Shown: positions 49,636-59,771 of the stretch, in pieces
How positions within the stretch are numbered: position 1 is the first letter of the stretch
Layout of the letters: the number at the start of each line of letters is the position of its first letter
Source: an uncultured Eubacteriales bacterium
Lineage (GTDB): Bacteria > Bacillota > Clostridia > Oscillospirales > Oscillospiraceae
Direction: 5' to 3'
Length of the DNA stretch: 64,000 nt
Assembly: GCA_934572535.1 (NCBI GenBank)
Contig: CAKTLJ010000009.1
Span: 1-64,000 of the forward strand
Notes under the pieces: generated by a model
What the model was told of the DNA's origin: nothing
The model's input: the letters and a program-made list of their open reading frames with translations, nothing else
Databases searched by the model: none
Program-made: the position numbers and the translations under genes

Positions 49636-51783
49636 TTACTTTCTCTTTGCGTCCCGGGCTTCCATGGCGGCCAGCTCACGCTGGGCGTCGCGCAGGGACA
49701 GGTTCACGCGGCCCTTCTCGTCGATGTCGGTGACCTTGACCCAGACCATGTCGCCGATGTTGACGACGTCTTCCACCTTCTCCACGCGCTTTTCTGCCAG
49801 CTTGGAGATGTGGACCATGCCGTCCTTGCCGGGGGCCAGCTCCACGAAGGCGCCGAAGGTCAGGATGCGGACCACCTTGCCGTAGTACAGCATCCCCACC
49901 TCGGGGACGAAGACGATGGTGTCGATCATCTTCTTGGCGACGTCGCAGCAGGCGGCGTCGGGGGAGGCGATGTGGATGGTGCCGTCGTCCTCGATGTCGA
50001 TCTGCGCGCCGGACTCGGCGGTGATCTTCTGGATGACGGAGCCGCCCTTGCCGATGACCTCACGGATCTTGTCGGGGTCGATCTTCATGGTGATCATCTT
50101 GGGGGCGTACTTGCTGACCTCGGCCCGGGGGGCGCTGATGCAGGGCAGCATGATCTCGTCCAGGATGGCGTAGCGGGCGTCCTTGGTGATCTCCAGGGCC
50201 TCCTTGATGATGGCGTGGGACAGGCCGTCGTTCTTGATGTCCATCTGGATGGCGGTGATGCCGTCCTTGGTGCCTGCCACCTTGAAGTCCATCTCGCCGT
50301 GGAAGTCTTCCACGCCCTGGATGTCGATGAAGGTGGTGAAGGAGCCGTCGTCGTCCTGGATCAGACCGCAGGAGATGCCGGCCACGGGGGCCTTGATGGG
50401 CACGCCTGCGTCCATCAGGGCCAGGGTGGAGCCGCAGATGGAGCCCTGAGAGGTGGAGCCGTTGGAGGAGACGACCTCAGAGACCACGCGGATGGCGTAG
50501 GGGAAGTCCTCCACGGAGGGGATCACGGGGTCCAGGGCGCGCTCAGCCAGGGCGCCGTGGCCCTTTTCGCGGCGGTTGACGCTCCGGGCGCCTCTTGCCT
50601 CGCCCACGGAGTAGGCGGGGAAGTTGTAGTGGTGCATATAGCGCTTCTCTTCCTCGGGCCAGATGGTGTCCAGCTTCTGGCAGGCAGAGAGGGTGTTCAG
50701 GGTAGCCACGGACAGGACCTGGGTCTGGCCGCGGGTGAACAGGCCGGAGCCGTGGACGCGGGGCAGCACACCGACCTCGGCGGCCAGGGGACGGATCTCG
50801 TTCTTCTGGCGGCCGTCCACGCGGTGGCCCTCCAGCAGCCAGGCCTTGACGATCTTCTTCTGGAACTTGTAGGTGATCTCGTCCAGGTACTGGTCCATTT
50901 CGGGGAACTCCTCCAGGAAGAGCTCGTGCCAGCGGTCGATGAGCTTGTTCCAGCGCTCCTCGCGGACGTTCTTGTCGTCGGTGTCCATGGCGGCCTTGGC
51001 CTCGTCCAGGGTGGCCTCCACGATCTTGTCAAAGAGGTCCTGGTCGAAGTCGGCGTGATCGTAGGTCATCTTCTCCTTGCCGATCTCGGCCACGATGCCG
51101 TTGATGAAGTCCACCTGGGCCTTGATCTCCTCGTGGGCCTTCACGATGGCGTCATACATGATGTCGTCGGGCAGCTGGTCAGCGCCGGCCTCGATCATGA
51201 CGACCTTGCCGGCGGTGGCGGCCACGGTCAGATCCAGCTTGGAGGCGTCCTTCTGCTCCTGGGTGGGGTTCATGACGATCTGGCCGTCCACGTAGCCCAC
51301 CTCCAGGCAGCCGATGGGGCCGGACCAGGGGATGTTGGACACGGACAGGCAGGCGGACACGCCCACCATGGCGGCAGCCTCGGGGGAGCAGGCGCGGTCC
51401 ACGGACATGACGGTGCAGGTCACGACGACGTCGTTGCGGAAGTCGCCGGGGAAGAGGGGACGGATGGAGCGGTCGATGACACGGGAGGCCAGGACGGCGG
51501 GCAGGGAGGGCTGACCCTCACGGCGCATGAAGGAACCGGGGATGCGGCCCACGGCGTACAGCTTCTCCTCAAAGTCCACGGACAGGGGGAAGAAGTCCAC
51601 GCCGTCCCGGGGACGGGGTGCGGCGGTGACGGCCACCAGAACGGTGGTGTCGCCATAGCGGACCAGCGCGGAGGCGTTGGCCAGCTCGGCCACCTTGCCG
51701 AACTCCAGGGAGAAGGGACGGCCGGCGATCTCGGTCTTGTAGATGTGGTTGTTAAACTGCTTCTTGGTGATGATAGTTGCCAT
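49636..51783 (-). CDS. pnp: Polyribonucleotide nucleotidyltransferase (PNPase)
   Basis: A 715-residue 3'-5' phosphorolytic exoribonuclease: two RNase PH-like domains (GDTTVLVAVTAAPRPRDG, FTRGQTQVLSVATL, GISCGLIQDDDGSFTTFIDI in parts), a KH domain (IGKGGSVIQKITAESGAQID) and a C-terminal S1 domain (YYGKVVRILTFGAFVEL). It degrades and tails RNA, working with RNase Y encoded about 2.3 kb away. It follows rpsO, the standard order, behind a large leader hairpin. AAAGGAG lies eight bases before the ATG. Confidence 0.96.
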   Translation of the reverse strand: MATIITKKQFNNHIYKTEIAGRPFSLEFGKVAELANASALVRYGDTTVLVAVTAAPRPRDGVDFFPLSVDFEEKLYAVGRIPGSFMRREGQPSLPAVLASRVIDRSIRPLFPGDFRNDVVVTCTVMSVDRACSPEAAAMVGVSACLSVSNIPWSGPIGCLEVGYVDGQIVMNPTQEQKDASKLDLTVAATAGKVVMIEAGADQLPDDIMYDAIVKAHEEIKAQVDFINGIVAEIGKEKMTYDHADFDQDLFDKIVEATLDEAKAAMDTDDKNVREERWNKLIDRWHELFLEEFPEMDQYLDEITYKFQKKIVKAWLLEGHRVDGRQKNEIRPLAAEVGVLPRVHGSGLFTRGQTQVLSVATLNTLSACQKLDTIWPEEEKRYMHHYNFPAYSVGEARGARSVNRREKGHGALAERALDPVIPSVEDFPYAIRVVSEVVSSNGSTSQGSICGSTLALMDAGVPIKAPVAGISCGLIQDDDGSFTTFIDIQGVEDFHGEMDFKVAGTKDGITAIQMDIKNDGLSHAIIKEALEITKDARYAILDEIMLPCISAPRAEVSKYAPKMITMKIDPDKIREVIGKGGSVIQKITAESGAQIDIEDDGTIHIASPDAACCDVAKKMIDTIVFVPEVGMLYYGKVVRILTFGAFVELAPGKDGMVHISKLAEKRVEKVEDVVNIGDMVWVKVTDIDEKGRVNLSLRDAQRELAAMEARDAKRK

Positions 51784-51817
51784 AATGCGACTCCTTTCTG
51801 CGTTGAGAAGCGTGGGT

Positions 51818-51903
51818 CGCGGAGAGAGTTTCCTTATTTAGCACTTGAAGGCATGTCCGACCCCTTCGGGCATACGTTCAAACGCTAAAATAGGCTCTCC
51901 GCG
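51818..51903 (-). promoter_or_regulatory. Long leader hairpin of pnp
   Basis: Outer arms CGCGGAGAG and CTCTCCGCG (51903-51895 and 51826-51818) enclose further pairing TTTAGC/GCTAAA and TTGAA/TTCAA and a CCCGAAGGGG-like tip, an imperfect stem of about 86 bases ending 34 bases before the start codon. Position and shape resemble the E. coli pnp leader that RNase III and PNPase process for autoregulation. Confidence 0.6.
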
Positions 51904-51928
51904 GATGGAAGACAGGGCTTTGCAAAAA

Positions 51929-51956
51929 GGGGCGGTGCAGTCTCCTACACCGCCCC
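51929..51956 (-). terminator. Terminator between rpsO and pnp
   Basis: GGGGCGGTG (51929-51937) pairs with CACCGCCCC (51948-51956). On the minus strand TTTTT follows. Possible pnp promoter TTTACC-17-TAAAAT (51986-51958) sits just before it, partly in the end of rpsO. Confidence 0.75.
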
Positions 51957-51992
51957 CATTTTAGAAGACTAACGAATCGAGGTAAACCCGGA

Positions 51993-52259
51993 TCACTTAC
52001 GAATACCCAGCTTGGCGATCAGAGTACGATAACGCTCGATGTCCTTCTTGGCCAGGTAGTCCAGCAGCTTGCGGCGCTTACCGATCATCTTGTACAGGCC
52101 ACGGCGGCTGTGGTTGTCGTGGATGTGGACCTTCAGGTGCTCGGTCAGCTCGTTGATGCGAGCGGTCAGGATGGCGATCTGGACCTCGGGGGAACCGGTG
52201 TCGCTCTCGTGGGTGCGGTTGGCTTCGATCACTGCGGTCTTTTCGTCCTTGCGAATCAT
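51993..52259 (-). CDS. rpsO: 30S ribosomal protein S15
   Basis: An 88-residue S15: [40 protein letters not shown] and [20 protein letters not shown] are near-universal. It binds 16S rRNA helices 20-22. ATG 52259 has AAGGTGG nine bases upstream. Its 120-base leader is highly structured (52285-52347), as expected of an S15-autoregulated mRNA. Confidence 0.97.
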   Translation of the reverse strand: MIRKDEKTAVIEANRTHESDTGSPEVQIAILTARINELTEHLKVHIHDNHSRRGLYKMIGKRRKLLDYLAKKDIERYRTLIAKLGIRK

Positions 52260-52280
52260 GGGAAATTTCCACCTTTCTAA

Positions 52281-52375
52281 TATAAGTCCCACTGACTGAG
52301 TGACGGGCGGGGGGACCCCTGCTGAAACAGGCGATGATCCCGGGACTAAGTCAGGGTAGTGTGTGCCATTCACGC
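52281..52375 (-). promoter_or_regulatory. Structured leader of rpsO
   Basis: On the minus strand AGTCCC (52347-52342) pairs with GGGACT (52290-52285), closing a multi-helix region, and a separate GTGTGC/GCACAC hairpin lies near the transcript start. This is a candidate S15-binding autoregulatory junction. Confidence 0.4.
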
Positions 52376-52386
52376 ACACGGTATGT

Positions 52387-52415
52387 AGTATACCATCCGG
52401 GAAAGAACTTGTAAA
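52387..52415 (-). promoter_or_regulatory. Promoter of rpsO
   Basis: Minus strand TTTACA (52415-52410), 17 bases, TATACT (52392-52387). Confidence 0.7.
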
Positions 52416-52488
52416 GAGAAATTTTCCTCAAACCCCTGAGACGGAAGGGCCGGGGAATTGTGACAGGTGGCGGTGGGAGAGGGTGCGC

Positions 52489-52527
52489 AAAAGGGGCTGG
52501 CTCCCGTGTGTGGAGCCAGCCCCTTTT
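52489..52527 (-). terminator. Terminator of typA
   Basis: AAAAGGGGCTGGCTCC (52489-52504) pairs with GGAGCCAGCCCCTTTT (52512-52527), 16 bp perfect, seven bases beyond the typA stop. Confidence 0.88.
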
Positions 52528-52533
52528 ATCCCA

Positions 52534-54369
<1,836 letters not shown>

Positions 54370-54525
54370 AGGGTTGCACCTCATATCTATGTAAATTCCA
54401 TGAAATCAGCTTCTTACCAAATTAAACATTATACGCCTTCCTGTGGGGGTTTGCAAGATGGATTTTGTCCGGGATAGCGGGAAAAGCGAGGGGAAGTTTG
54501 CACAAATGGAGCAAAATGACAGAAA

Positions 54526-54558
54526 AGGACCGCCGTTTCGGAAAAAAACGGCGGTCCT
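54526..54558 (-). terminator. Terminator of the 280-aa lipoprotein gene
   Basis: AGGACCGCCGTT (54526-54537) pairs with AACGGCGGTCCT (54547-54558); on the minus strand TTTTCTGTC follows. Confidence 0.75.
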
Positions 54559-54571
54559 TGCGCGGATCGTG

Positions 54572-55414
54572 TCATTCTGGGCTGGGGCCGGGGCCTTGGG
54601 GCTGGAGTTCCTGGTAGGTGTCTCCCGCCACCTGATAGACATACTTCTGGACGACCTTGTCGGTGTCGTACTCATACTTGGTGTAGGTCGCCGTGCCGGT
54701 CCCGTTGCCGTCGGAGGTCCAGTCGGTCTTGTAGACATAACGGACGCCGTCCTCGACCTGCTCTACGCTGCCCAGGAAGAAGGGGAAGTCAGAGCGAAGG
54801 GAAAGCAGGGCGTTGGAGACCTCGACAGACATGCCCTGGTCGGTGGCCAGGGGGTGGTCAAAGTCTCCGTACTCCCCGATGGGGGCCTGTCGGCCAATGG
54901 AATCCAGATAGGCCTGGGCGTAGACCTGCTCCTGGGCGGCAAGCTCACGGTAGCTGTCGTTGGCGTTCAAGGCCTTGGTGTGGAGCGCGGCGGGGAAGGT
55001 CTTCTGGATGGACTCGGCATAGGAGGTGCCGTCCTCCGGGACCCAGCAGTCGGCCAGCGTGTAGCCGCCGTTCTCGTCCTGCGTCAGGGTGATCCGCGTG
55101 GGGATGGCCCCGGAACCGGCGATCTTTTCAAAGTGGCCGGAGCAGAAGGCGTACTGCCCCACGGTGGCCAGCAGGTAGACCTGCGTCTGGTCCCCCTCCG
55201 AAACGGTGTCCAGGAGGAGGTGGCCTTCGGCGGCGCACTCGCCCATCTGGTAGTGGTCGTCAGCCTGGTCCAGCAGGACCCGGATGACCGCGGCCTCCAG
55301 GTCGTCGGGGCTGTTGGCGTCTGCCGTGTTGGCGGAAGGGGGCGTGCCGCAGCCCGCTGTCAGCGCGAGGGCCAGCAGGGCGGCCAAAAGGGTCGGAAGC
55401 GTTCGTGTCTTCAT
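54572..55414 (-). CDS. Lipoprotein of unknown function
   Basis: A 280-residue secreted lipoprotein (lipobox LTAGC, about residue 22) with a Thr/Pro-rich linker. The first domain has a VLLDQADDHY...CAAEGHLLLD segment and an NTF2-like beta region (QVYLLATVGQYAFCSGHFEKI); the second half is DWTSDGNGTGTATYTKYEYD. No catalytic motif is seen. It is downstream of an SLH-domain protein on the same strand (31-base gap), so both may act at the cell surface. Confidence 0.72.
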   Translation of the reverse strand: MKTRTLPTLLAALLALALTAGCGTPPSANTADANSPDDLEAAVIRVLLDQADDHYQMGECAAEGHLLLDTVSEGDQTQVYLLATVGQYAFCSGHFEKIAGSGAIPTRITLTQDENGGYTLADCWVPEDGTSYAESIQKTFPAALHTKALNANDSYRELAAQEQVYAQAYLDSIGRQAPIGEYGDFDHPLATDQGMSVEVSNALLSLRSDFPFFLGSVEQVEDGVRYVYKTDWTSDGNGTGTATYTKYEYDTDKVVQKYVYQVAGDTYQELQPQGPGPSPE

Positions 55415-55445
55415 GGCAGTTCCTCCTAAAAAACGGGTGAGAGAC

Positions 55446-56570
55446 TCAGGCGGGCAGGGCCTCCCGGGTCAGGGAGACCTGACAGGTCGCCACATCCACG
55501 CGCACGTGGTAGAGTCCCTTCTGATGGGCGGTTGCGTTGGTGACGCTGTCCCAGACGTCCTCCGGCAGGCGGATGTCACACAGGAAGGTCGTTCCGTCCT
55601 CCGAGAACCGAGGGGTCTCCAGGGAGAGGTCGGGGGTCAGCGCGCCGAAGCGCAGGCACAGACCGAGCTCAACGGGGGCCAGGCCGCCGTCCCGGTAGGC
55701 AAAGTAGAGCCGGGAGGTGGCGCTCAGGGAGCCGCCCCAGTCCATGCGCACCAGGGTGGCCTTGGCGCCCTTCACCTCCAGCGCCTGGGAGAAGCCCGTG
55801 CCGCTGGCGCGGGTCTGCGCGTCAATGCGGCGGAGGAAGTCCAGGGCCTGGTCGTAGGTGAAGCAGGGGGATACGTTGCCCTTTTCGAGGCGCACGGGGG
55901 CCTTCTGGTGGAGGCGCAGGCAGACGGCGACGCACTCCTGCGCGGTCAGCTGGTCCCGGGGGTTGAAGCGCGCGTAGGCCATGCCGTGCATCACGTCCCA
56001 GTCCGCCAGGATGGCCACGCTGTCCGCGGCCCAATCGGCGATGTACTGGCGGTCGGAGTAGTTCGGGGCGCCGGCCTTGGGCAGGTCACAGCCCAAGATC
56101 TCCTGGGCGCGGGTGAGGAGCACTGCGGCCTCCTCTCGGGTGAGGGGGCCGTTGGGGTCAAAGATGCCGGGGGCCTTGCCCTGGACCAGGCCAAGCCGAC
56201 AGGCGGCGGTGACCAGGTCGGCCACGCCGGGGTCGGCGCAGTCGGTGAACTTGACCTCGTTGTTCTTCTTTGGGTAGAGGTTGGCCATGTCCACCAGGTC
56301 ACCCGGGTCGGTGTTGAGCTCGACGGCCAGGTAGTTGAGCATCATCCGGCAGAAGTCCGCCCGGGTGATGCGGTCCCGGTAATTTTCCGCCAAGCCGTCC
56401 CAGAGAAGCCCCAGGCTGTGGGCCTTTTTCAGCTCAGGCTGCGCCCAGGCGGAGGCCTCGAAGGTGGGGGTCGTCTCCGGGCCGTGGCTGTGGGAGAAGG
56501 CTGCCCCCGCGGTGGGGATCAGCAGGGCGGCCGACAGCAGGCCGGTCACAAGGAGTTTTCCGAATTTCAT
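55446..56570 (-). CDS. S-layer homology (SLH) domain protein
   Basis: A 374-residue exported protein with a signal peptide (about 1-24). It carries about three SLH repeats in residues 40-230: the YRDRITRADFCRMMLNYLAV, FDPNGPLTREEAAVLLTRAQ and FNPRDQLTAQECVAVCLRLH blocks have the ITRAEF-type motif. SLH domains hold proteins to secondary cell-wall polymers. The C-terminal 140 residues are a beta-rich domain without a recognised family. It is cotranscribed with the following lipoprotein. Confidence 0.85.
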   Translation of the reverse strand: MKFGKLLVTGLLSAALLIPTAGAAFSHSHGPETTPTFEASAWAQPELKKAHSLGLLWDGLAENYRDRITRADFCRMMLNYLAVELNTDPGDLVDMANLYPKKNNEVKFTDCADPGVADLVTAACRLGLVQGKAPGIFDPNGPLTREEAAVLLTRAQEILGCDLPKAGAPNYSDRQYIADWAADSVAILADWDVMHGMAYARFNPRDQLTAQECVAVCLRLHQKAPVRLEKGNVSPCFTYDQALDFLRRIDAQTRASGTGFSQALEVKGAKATLVRMDWGGSLSATSRLYFAYRDGGLAPVELGLCLRFGALTPDLSLETPRFSEDGTTFLCDIRLPEDVWDSVTNATAHQKGLYHVRVDVATCQVSLTREALPA

Positions 56571-56597
56571 GGGTGCACGTCCTTTCTGGTTTATTAT

Positions 56598-56635
56598 TAT
56601 AGTCCCACTATACCAGACCGGACGGAGAAATGCAA
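56598..56635 (-). promoter_or_regulatory. Promoter of the SLH gene with a palindrome over the -10
   Basis: Minus strand TTGCAT (56635-56630), 17 bases, TATAGT (56612-56607). The -10 is one arm of a perfect palindrome TATAGT-CCC-ACTATA (56598-56612), a likely repressor site. Confidence 0.6.
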
Positions 56636-56685
56636 GAAAAATTTATTTTCATAGACCGATTGCGCGGGCCTGCGGGTCCAGGCGC

Positions 56686-57888
56686 TCACTCCAGGATCTG
56701 ATAGCCCTCCCGGCGGAGGGTATCCAGCAGACGCTGGCCGTGCTCCTTGCCGCTGACCTCGCAGACCACGTGGAGGATGGCGTCGCCGATGTCCAGGTCG
56801 GCCTTGATGCGGTCGTGCTGGACCAGGATGATGTTGGCGTTCTCGGCGGCCACCAGATGGGCGAAGCGCTCCAGCGCGCCGGGGATGTCCGGCATGACGG
56901 TGGAGATCTTCAGCTGGCGGCAGCGGGTGATGAGGCCCTTTTCCACCACCTTGTGGATAAAGGACACGTCGATGTTGCCCCCGGAGAGGACGCAGCAGAC
57001 CTTTTTGCCCCGGATGTCCACCTTGTTGTGGAGAACGGCGGCGAGGGTGGTGGCCCCGGCGGGCTCCACCACCTGCTTGGTGCGCTCCAGCAGCAGGAGG
57101 ATGGCCTCGGCGATCTCTGCGTCGGAGACGGTGACCATCCGGTCCACGTACTGGTTGATGTAGCGCATGGTGGTCTGGCCGGGATTTTTCACGGCGATGC
57201 CGTCGGCGATGGTGTGGACGGAGGCCGAGGGCTGGATGGACTCCTTGCCGAAGGAGTGGACGATGGCCGGTGCGCCGTCGGCCTGCACGCCGATGACCTG
57301 GATGCGGGGGTTGATCTGCTTGATGCAGGCGGAGATGCCCGCGATCAGGCCGCCGCCCCCGGCGGGGACCAGGACGATGTCCACGAAGGGCAGGTCGGAC
57401 AAGATCTCCAGGGCGATGGTGCCCTGCCCGGCGATGACGTCCTCGTCGTCGAAGGGGTGGATAAACTCGGCGCCCTCGGCCTCCACGATCTCGCAGGCCT
57501 TGGCGTAGGCCTCGTCGTAGATGGCCCCGTGGAGGACCACCTTGGCGCCGTAGCCCTTGGTGGCGGAGACCTTGGCGATGGGGGTGGAGCGGGGCATGAC
57601 GATGGTGGACGGCACGCCGATGCGGGAGGCGGCGAAGGCCACGCCCTGGGCGTGGTTTCCGGCGGAAGCGGCCACCACAGCCTGGAGGCCGCCCTCCTCG
57701 TGCCGCTTCATGATCTTGTTGTACGCGCCCCGGACCTTGAAGGAGCCGGTCTTCTGCTGGTTCTCATACTTCAGGTAGACCTCGGCCCCGGACATCTCCG
57801 AAAATGTCTTGGAGGAGGACAGGGGGATCCTGTGGATGACGGTCTTCAGGCGGTCGGCCGCCGTCTGGAAATCATTGATGGTGAGCAT
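56686..57888 (-). CDS. ilvA: Threonine ammonia-lyase (threonine dehydratase)
   Basis: A 400-residue PLP enzyme converting threonine to 2-oxobutyrate and ammonia. The PLP lysine is in KTGSFKVRGA (about residue 55), SAGNHAQGVA binds the carboxylate, GGGGLIAG the phosphate and VLSGGNID is the C-terminal cofactor block. A C-terminal ACT-like domain (PDIPGALERFAHLVAAENAN) is present, so this is the short regulated type (IlvA2/TdcB-like); it could be biosynthetic or catabolic. ATG 57888 has GGAGGGAA upstream; an ATG 15 bases earlier overlaps that site. Confidence 0.93.
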   Translation of the reverse strand: MLTINDFQTAADRLKTVIHRIPLSSSKTFSEMSGAEVYLKYENQQKTGSFKVRGAYNKIMKRHEEGGLQAVVAASAGNHAQGVAFAASRIGVPSTIVMPRSTPIAKVSATKGYGAKVVLHGAIYDEAYAKACEIVEAEGAEFIHPFDDEDVIAGQGTIALEILSDLPFVDIVLVPAGGGGLIAGISACIKQINPRIQVIGVQADGAPAIVHSFGKESIQPSASVHTIADGIAVKNPGQTTMRYINQYVDRMVTVSDAEIAEAILLLLERTKQVVEPAGATTLAAVLHNKVDIRGKKVCCVLSGGNIDVSFIHKVVEKGLITRCRQLKISTVMPDIPGALERFAHLVAAENANIILVQHDRIKADLDIGDAILHVVCEVSGKEHGQRLLDTLRREGYQILE

Positions 57889-57920
57889 AGGCGTTCCCTC
57901 CATAGCATGGCATTAAAGAC

Positions 57921-57949
57921 AGTATACCGCAAAAGGCGGCGGCTGTCAC
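57921..57949 (-). promoter_or_regulatory. Promoter of the threonine dehydratase gene
   Basis: Minus strand GTGACA (57949-57944), 17 bases, TATACT (57926-57921). Confidence 0.6.
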
Positions 57950-58016
57950 CGATATGGTCAAAAGTTGTGCGCGAAATCGGGCGATTTGACGAGGCTTCGC
58001 CCCCAAAATACGCGAA

Positions 58017-58045
58017 AACACCGCACGGTATCTTCGTGCGGTGTT
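58017..58045 (-). terminator. Terminator of tRNA-Leu
   Basis: AACACCGCACG (58017-58027) pairs with CGTGCGGTGTT (58035-58045); on the minus strand TTTTCGC follows. Confidence 0.8.
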
Positions 58046-58070
58046 CCCTGCGTCTTGTTTCAAGCGTGTT

Positions 58071-58157
58071 TGGTGCCGGTGACCGGACTCGAACCGGTAC
58101 GCTGTCGCCAGCGGCGGATTTTGAGTCCGCTACGTCTACCAATTCCATCACACCGGC
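58071..58157 (-). tRNA. tRNA-Leu (anticodon CAA)
   Basis: 87 bases on the minus strand with encoded CCA. The acceptor GCCGGTG pairs with CACCGGC followed by A-CCA. The anticodon stem GCGGA/TCCGC holds the loop CTCAAAA, giving CAA (reads UUG). A long variable arm (CGCTGGCGACAGCG) marks a class II tRNA. The T arm reads ACCGGTTCGAGTCCGGT. Its promoter and terminator frame it as a single-gene unit. Confidence 0.97.
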
Positions 58158-58179
58158 AAAGTGGATCAAGTCGTCCCTG

Positions 58180-58208
58180 ATTATACAACAGCTTCGGGGG
58201 AATGGCAA
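58180..58208 (-). promoter_or_regulatory. Promoter of tRNA-Leu
   Basis: Minus strand TTGCCA (58208-58203), 17 bases, TATAAT (58185-58180), about 23 bases before the mature 5' end. Confidence 0.85.
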
Positions 58209-58346
58209 GGGTTTTTCTTTCACAAATTTTAAATTAGACATAGGAAATTCCGGTGGAGTGTGGTATGATATGGTATTATGGTGAAATTATGTGGATATCC
58301 CGGGCGTTTGGCCCGGACCGCTACGAAAGGGGGAGGATGGTCCGTC

Positions 58347-59702
58347 ATGGCACGGAAGATCCTGGGGCTCATCACCCTGACCATTTGTCTGCTGGGGCTG
58401 ACCGGCTGCGTGTTTGGCAGCGTGGATGAAATGTACGCCCTGCCCAAGTCCTCCGAGGCCTATGTGAACCTCCAGGCCAAGATCAACGAGGAAAAGGGCA
58501 ACAACGAATACATCGCGCCGCTCAGCGGCGAAAACCGCCAGACGATCCAGCTGGTGGACCTGGACGGCGACGGCGACCAGGAGGCGGTGGCCTTCTTCCG
58601 CGACAGCGCCTCCGACGCCCCCCTGAAGATCGTGATCTTCAAGATGGACGAGCGCCAGGACTACCAGGTCTGCGCCCGGATCGAGGGGGTGGGCAGCGAG
58701 ATCGAGTCCATCGACTACCTGGACCTCTGCGGGACCCCCGGCATGGACATCCTGGTCAGCTGGCAGGTGAGCGCCTCGGTCCACACCCTGGTGGGCTATT
58801 CCTTTGCCGGCGGCGAGCCGGTGGAGATCCTTCACACCGGCTATGAGCGCTATCTGGCGACGGATATGGACCAGGACGGCCGGATGGAGCTGGCCTTGAC
58901 CCAGGCGGAGAGCGGGGCGGCCTCCCGCTGGCGCATCGAGTATTACGACGGCCGGGATGGGATCATGGAGATGGTCTCTTCGGCGCCGCTTTCCCGGGGC
59001 ACAACGGACGTGAGCACCTGGACGGACGGGTATCTGACCGGGAAGGTCCCCGGCCTGTTCGTGACCTCCTACTTCGGGAAGGACGTGCTCATCACCGATG
59101 TGTTCTGCCTGGACGACCAGGGCCTGCGGAACATCTCCCTGGCGGGGGCCTCCGGCCAGAGCGCCAACGTCTTCCAATACTACGCCGGGGTCTATCCCAC
59201 GGATATGAACGGCGACGGGCTCACCGACGTGCCCGTGGCCCGGGAGATCCCCTCCTATGGCAACAGCTCCACCGAGACCTTTTGGTGGATGGACTGGATG
59301 ACCTATGGGCCGGACGGCAAGGCCTCCCAGGCGGGGACCACCTACCACGGCAGCGACGGCTGGTATCTGGAGCTGCCGGAGGACTGGACGGGAGACTTCT
59401 CCATGTGCCGCCAGGAGAGCTCCACCACCGGCGTGCGCAGCGTGACCTTTGCCAAGGGCAGGGAAGTCGTCGATGAGGAGGGCGAGACCGCCTCGCCCCA
59501 GCCCTTCCTGACCATCTGCGCCCTGATGGGGGCGGACCGGGAGACGCTGGCCCAGCAGGGGGAGCGGTTCATCCTCTGGACCGACAGCACCACCATCTAT
59601 ACGGGGGAGTTTTTCTCCGGCTGGGACTGCGGCCTGGACAAAACGGGCCTGACCGAGCGCTTCCACCACAGCACGGCCAAATGGAACACCACGGGACGCT
59701 GA
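58347..59702 (+). CDS. Lipoprotein with DxDxDG calcium-type repeats, next to a two-component system
   Basis: A 451-residue lipoprotein (lipobox LTGC, about residue 19). Three DxDxDG-like loops, DLDGDGDQEA, DMDQDGRMEL and DMNGDGLTDV, are spaced about 105-120 residues apart, each followed by hydrophobic strands. This is the FG-GAP/VCBS beta-propeller style, where such loops bind Ca2+. The start ATG 58347 has GGGGGAGG ten bases upstream. It is 69 bases ahead of an OmpR-type regulator and sensor kinase, so it may feed an envelope signal to them or be regulated by them. The ligand is unknown. Confidence 0.78.
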   Translation: MARKILGLITLTICLLGLTGCVFGSVDEMYALPKSSEAYVNLQAKINEEKGNNEYIAPLSGENRQTIQLVDLDGDGDQEAVAFFRDSASDAPLKIVIFKMDERQDYQVCARIEGVGSEIESIDYLDLCGTPGMDILVSWQVSASVHTLVGYSFAGGEPVEILHTGYERYLATDMDQDGRMELALTQAESGAASRWRIEYYDGRDGIMEMVSSAPLSRGTTDVSTWTDGYLTGKVPGLFVTSYFGKDVLITDVFCLDDQGLRNISLAGASGQSANVFQYYAGVYPTDMNGDGLTDVPVAREIPSYGNSSTETFWWMDWMTYGPDGKASQAGTTYHGSDGWYLELPEDWTGDFSMCRQESSTTGVRSVTFAKGREVVDEEGETASPQPFLTICALMGADRETLAQQGERFILWTDSTTIYTGEFFSGWDCGLDKTGLTERFHHSTAKWNTTGR

Positions 59703-59771
59703 GGGGCCGTTCGCCCCATCACAGATAGAAAAGGCGGAACGGGAAACCGTCCCGAAGAAAGGAGCAGAACA

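Noticed and set aside
57846..58241. 131-codon frame reading MELVDVADSKSAAGDSVPVRVRSP
   Set aside because: This is the typical false translation of a tRNA-Leu gene (58071-58157).
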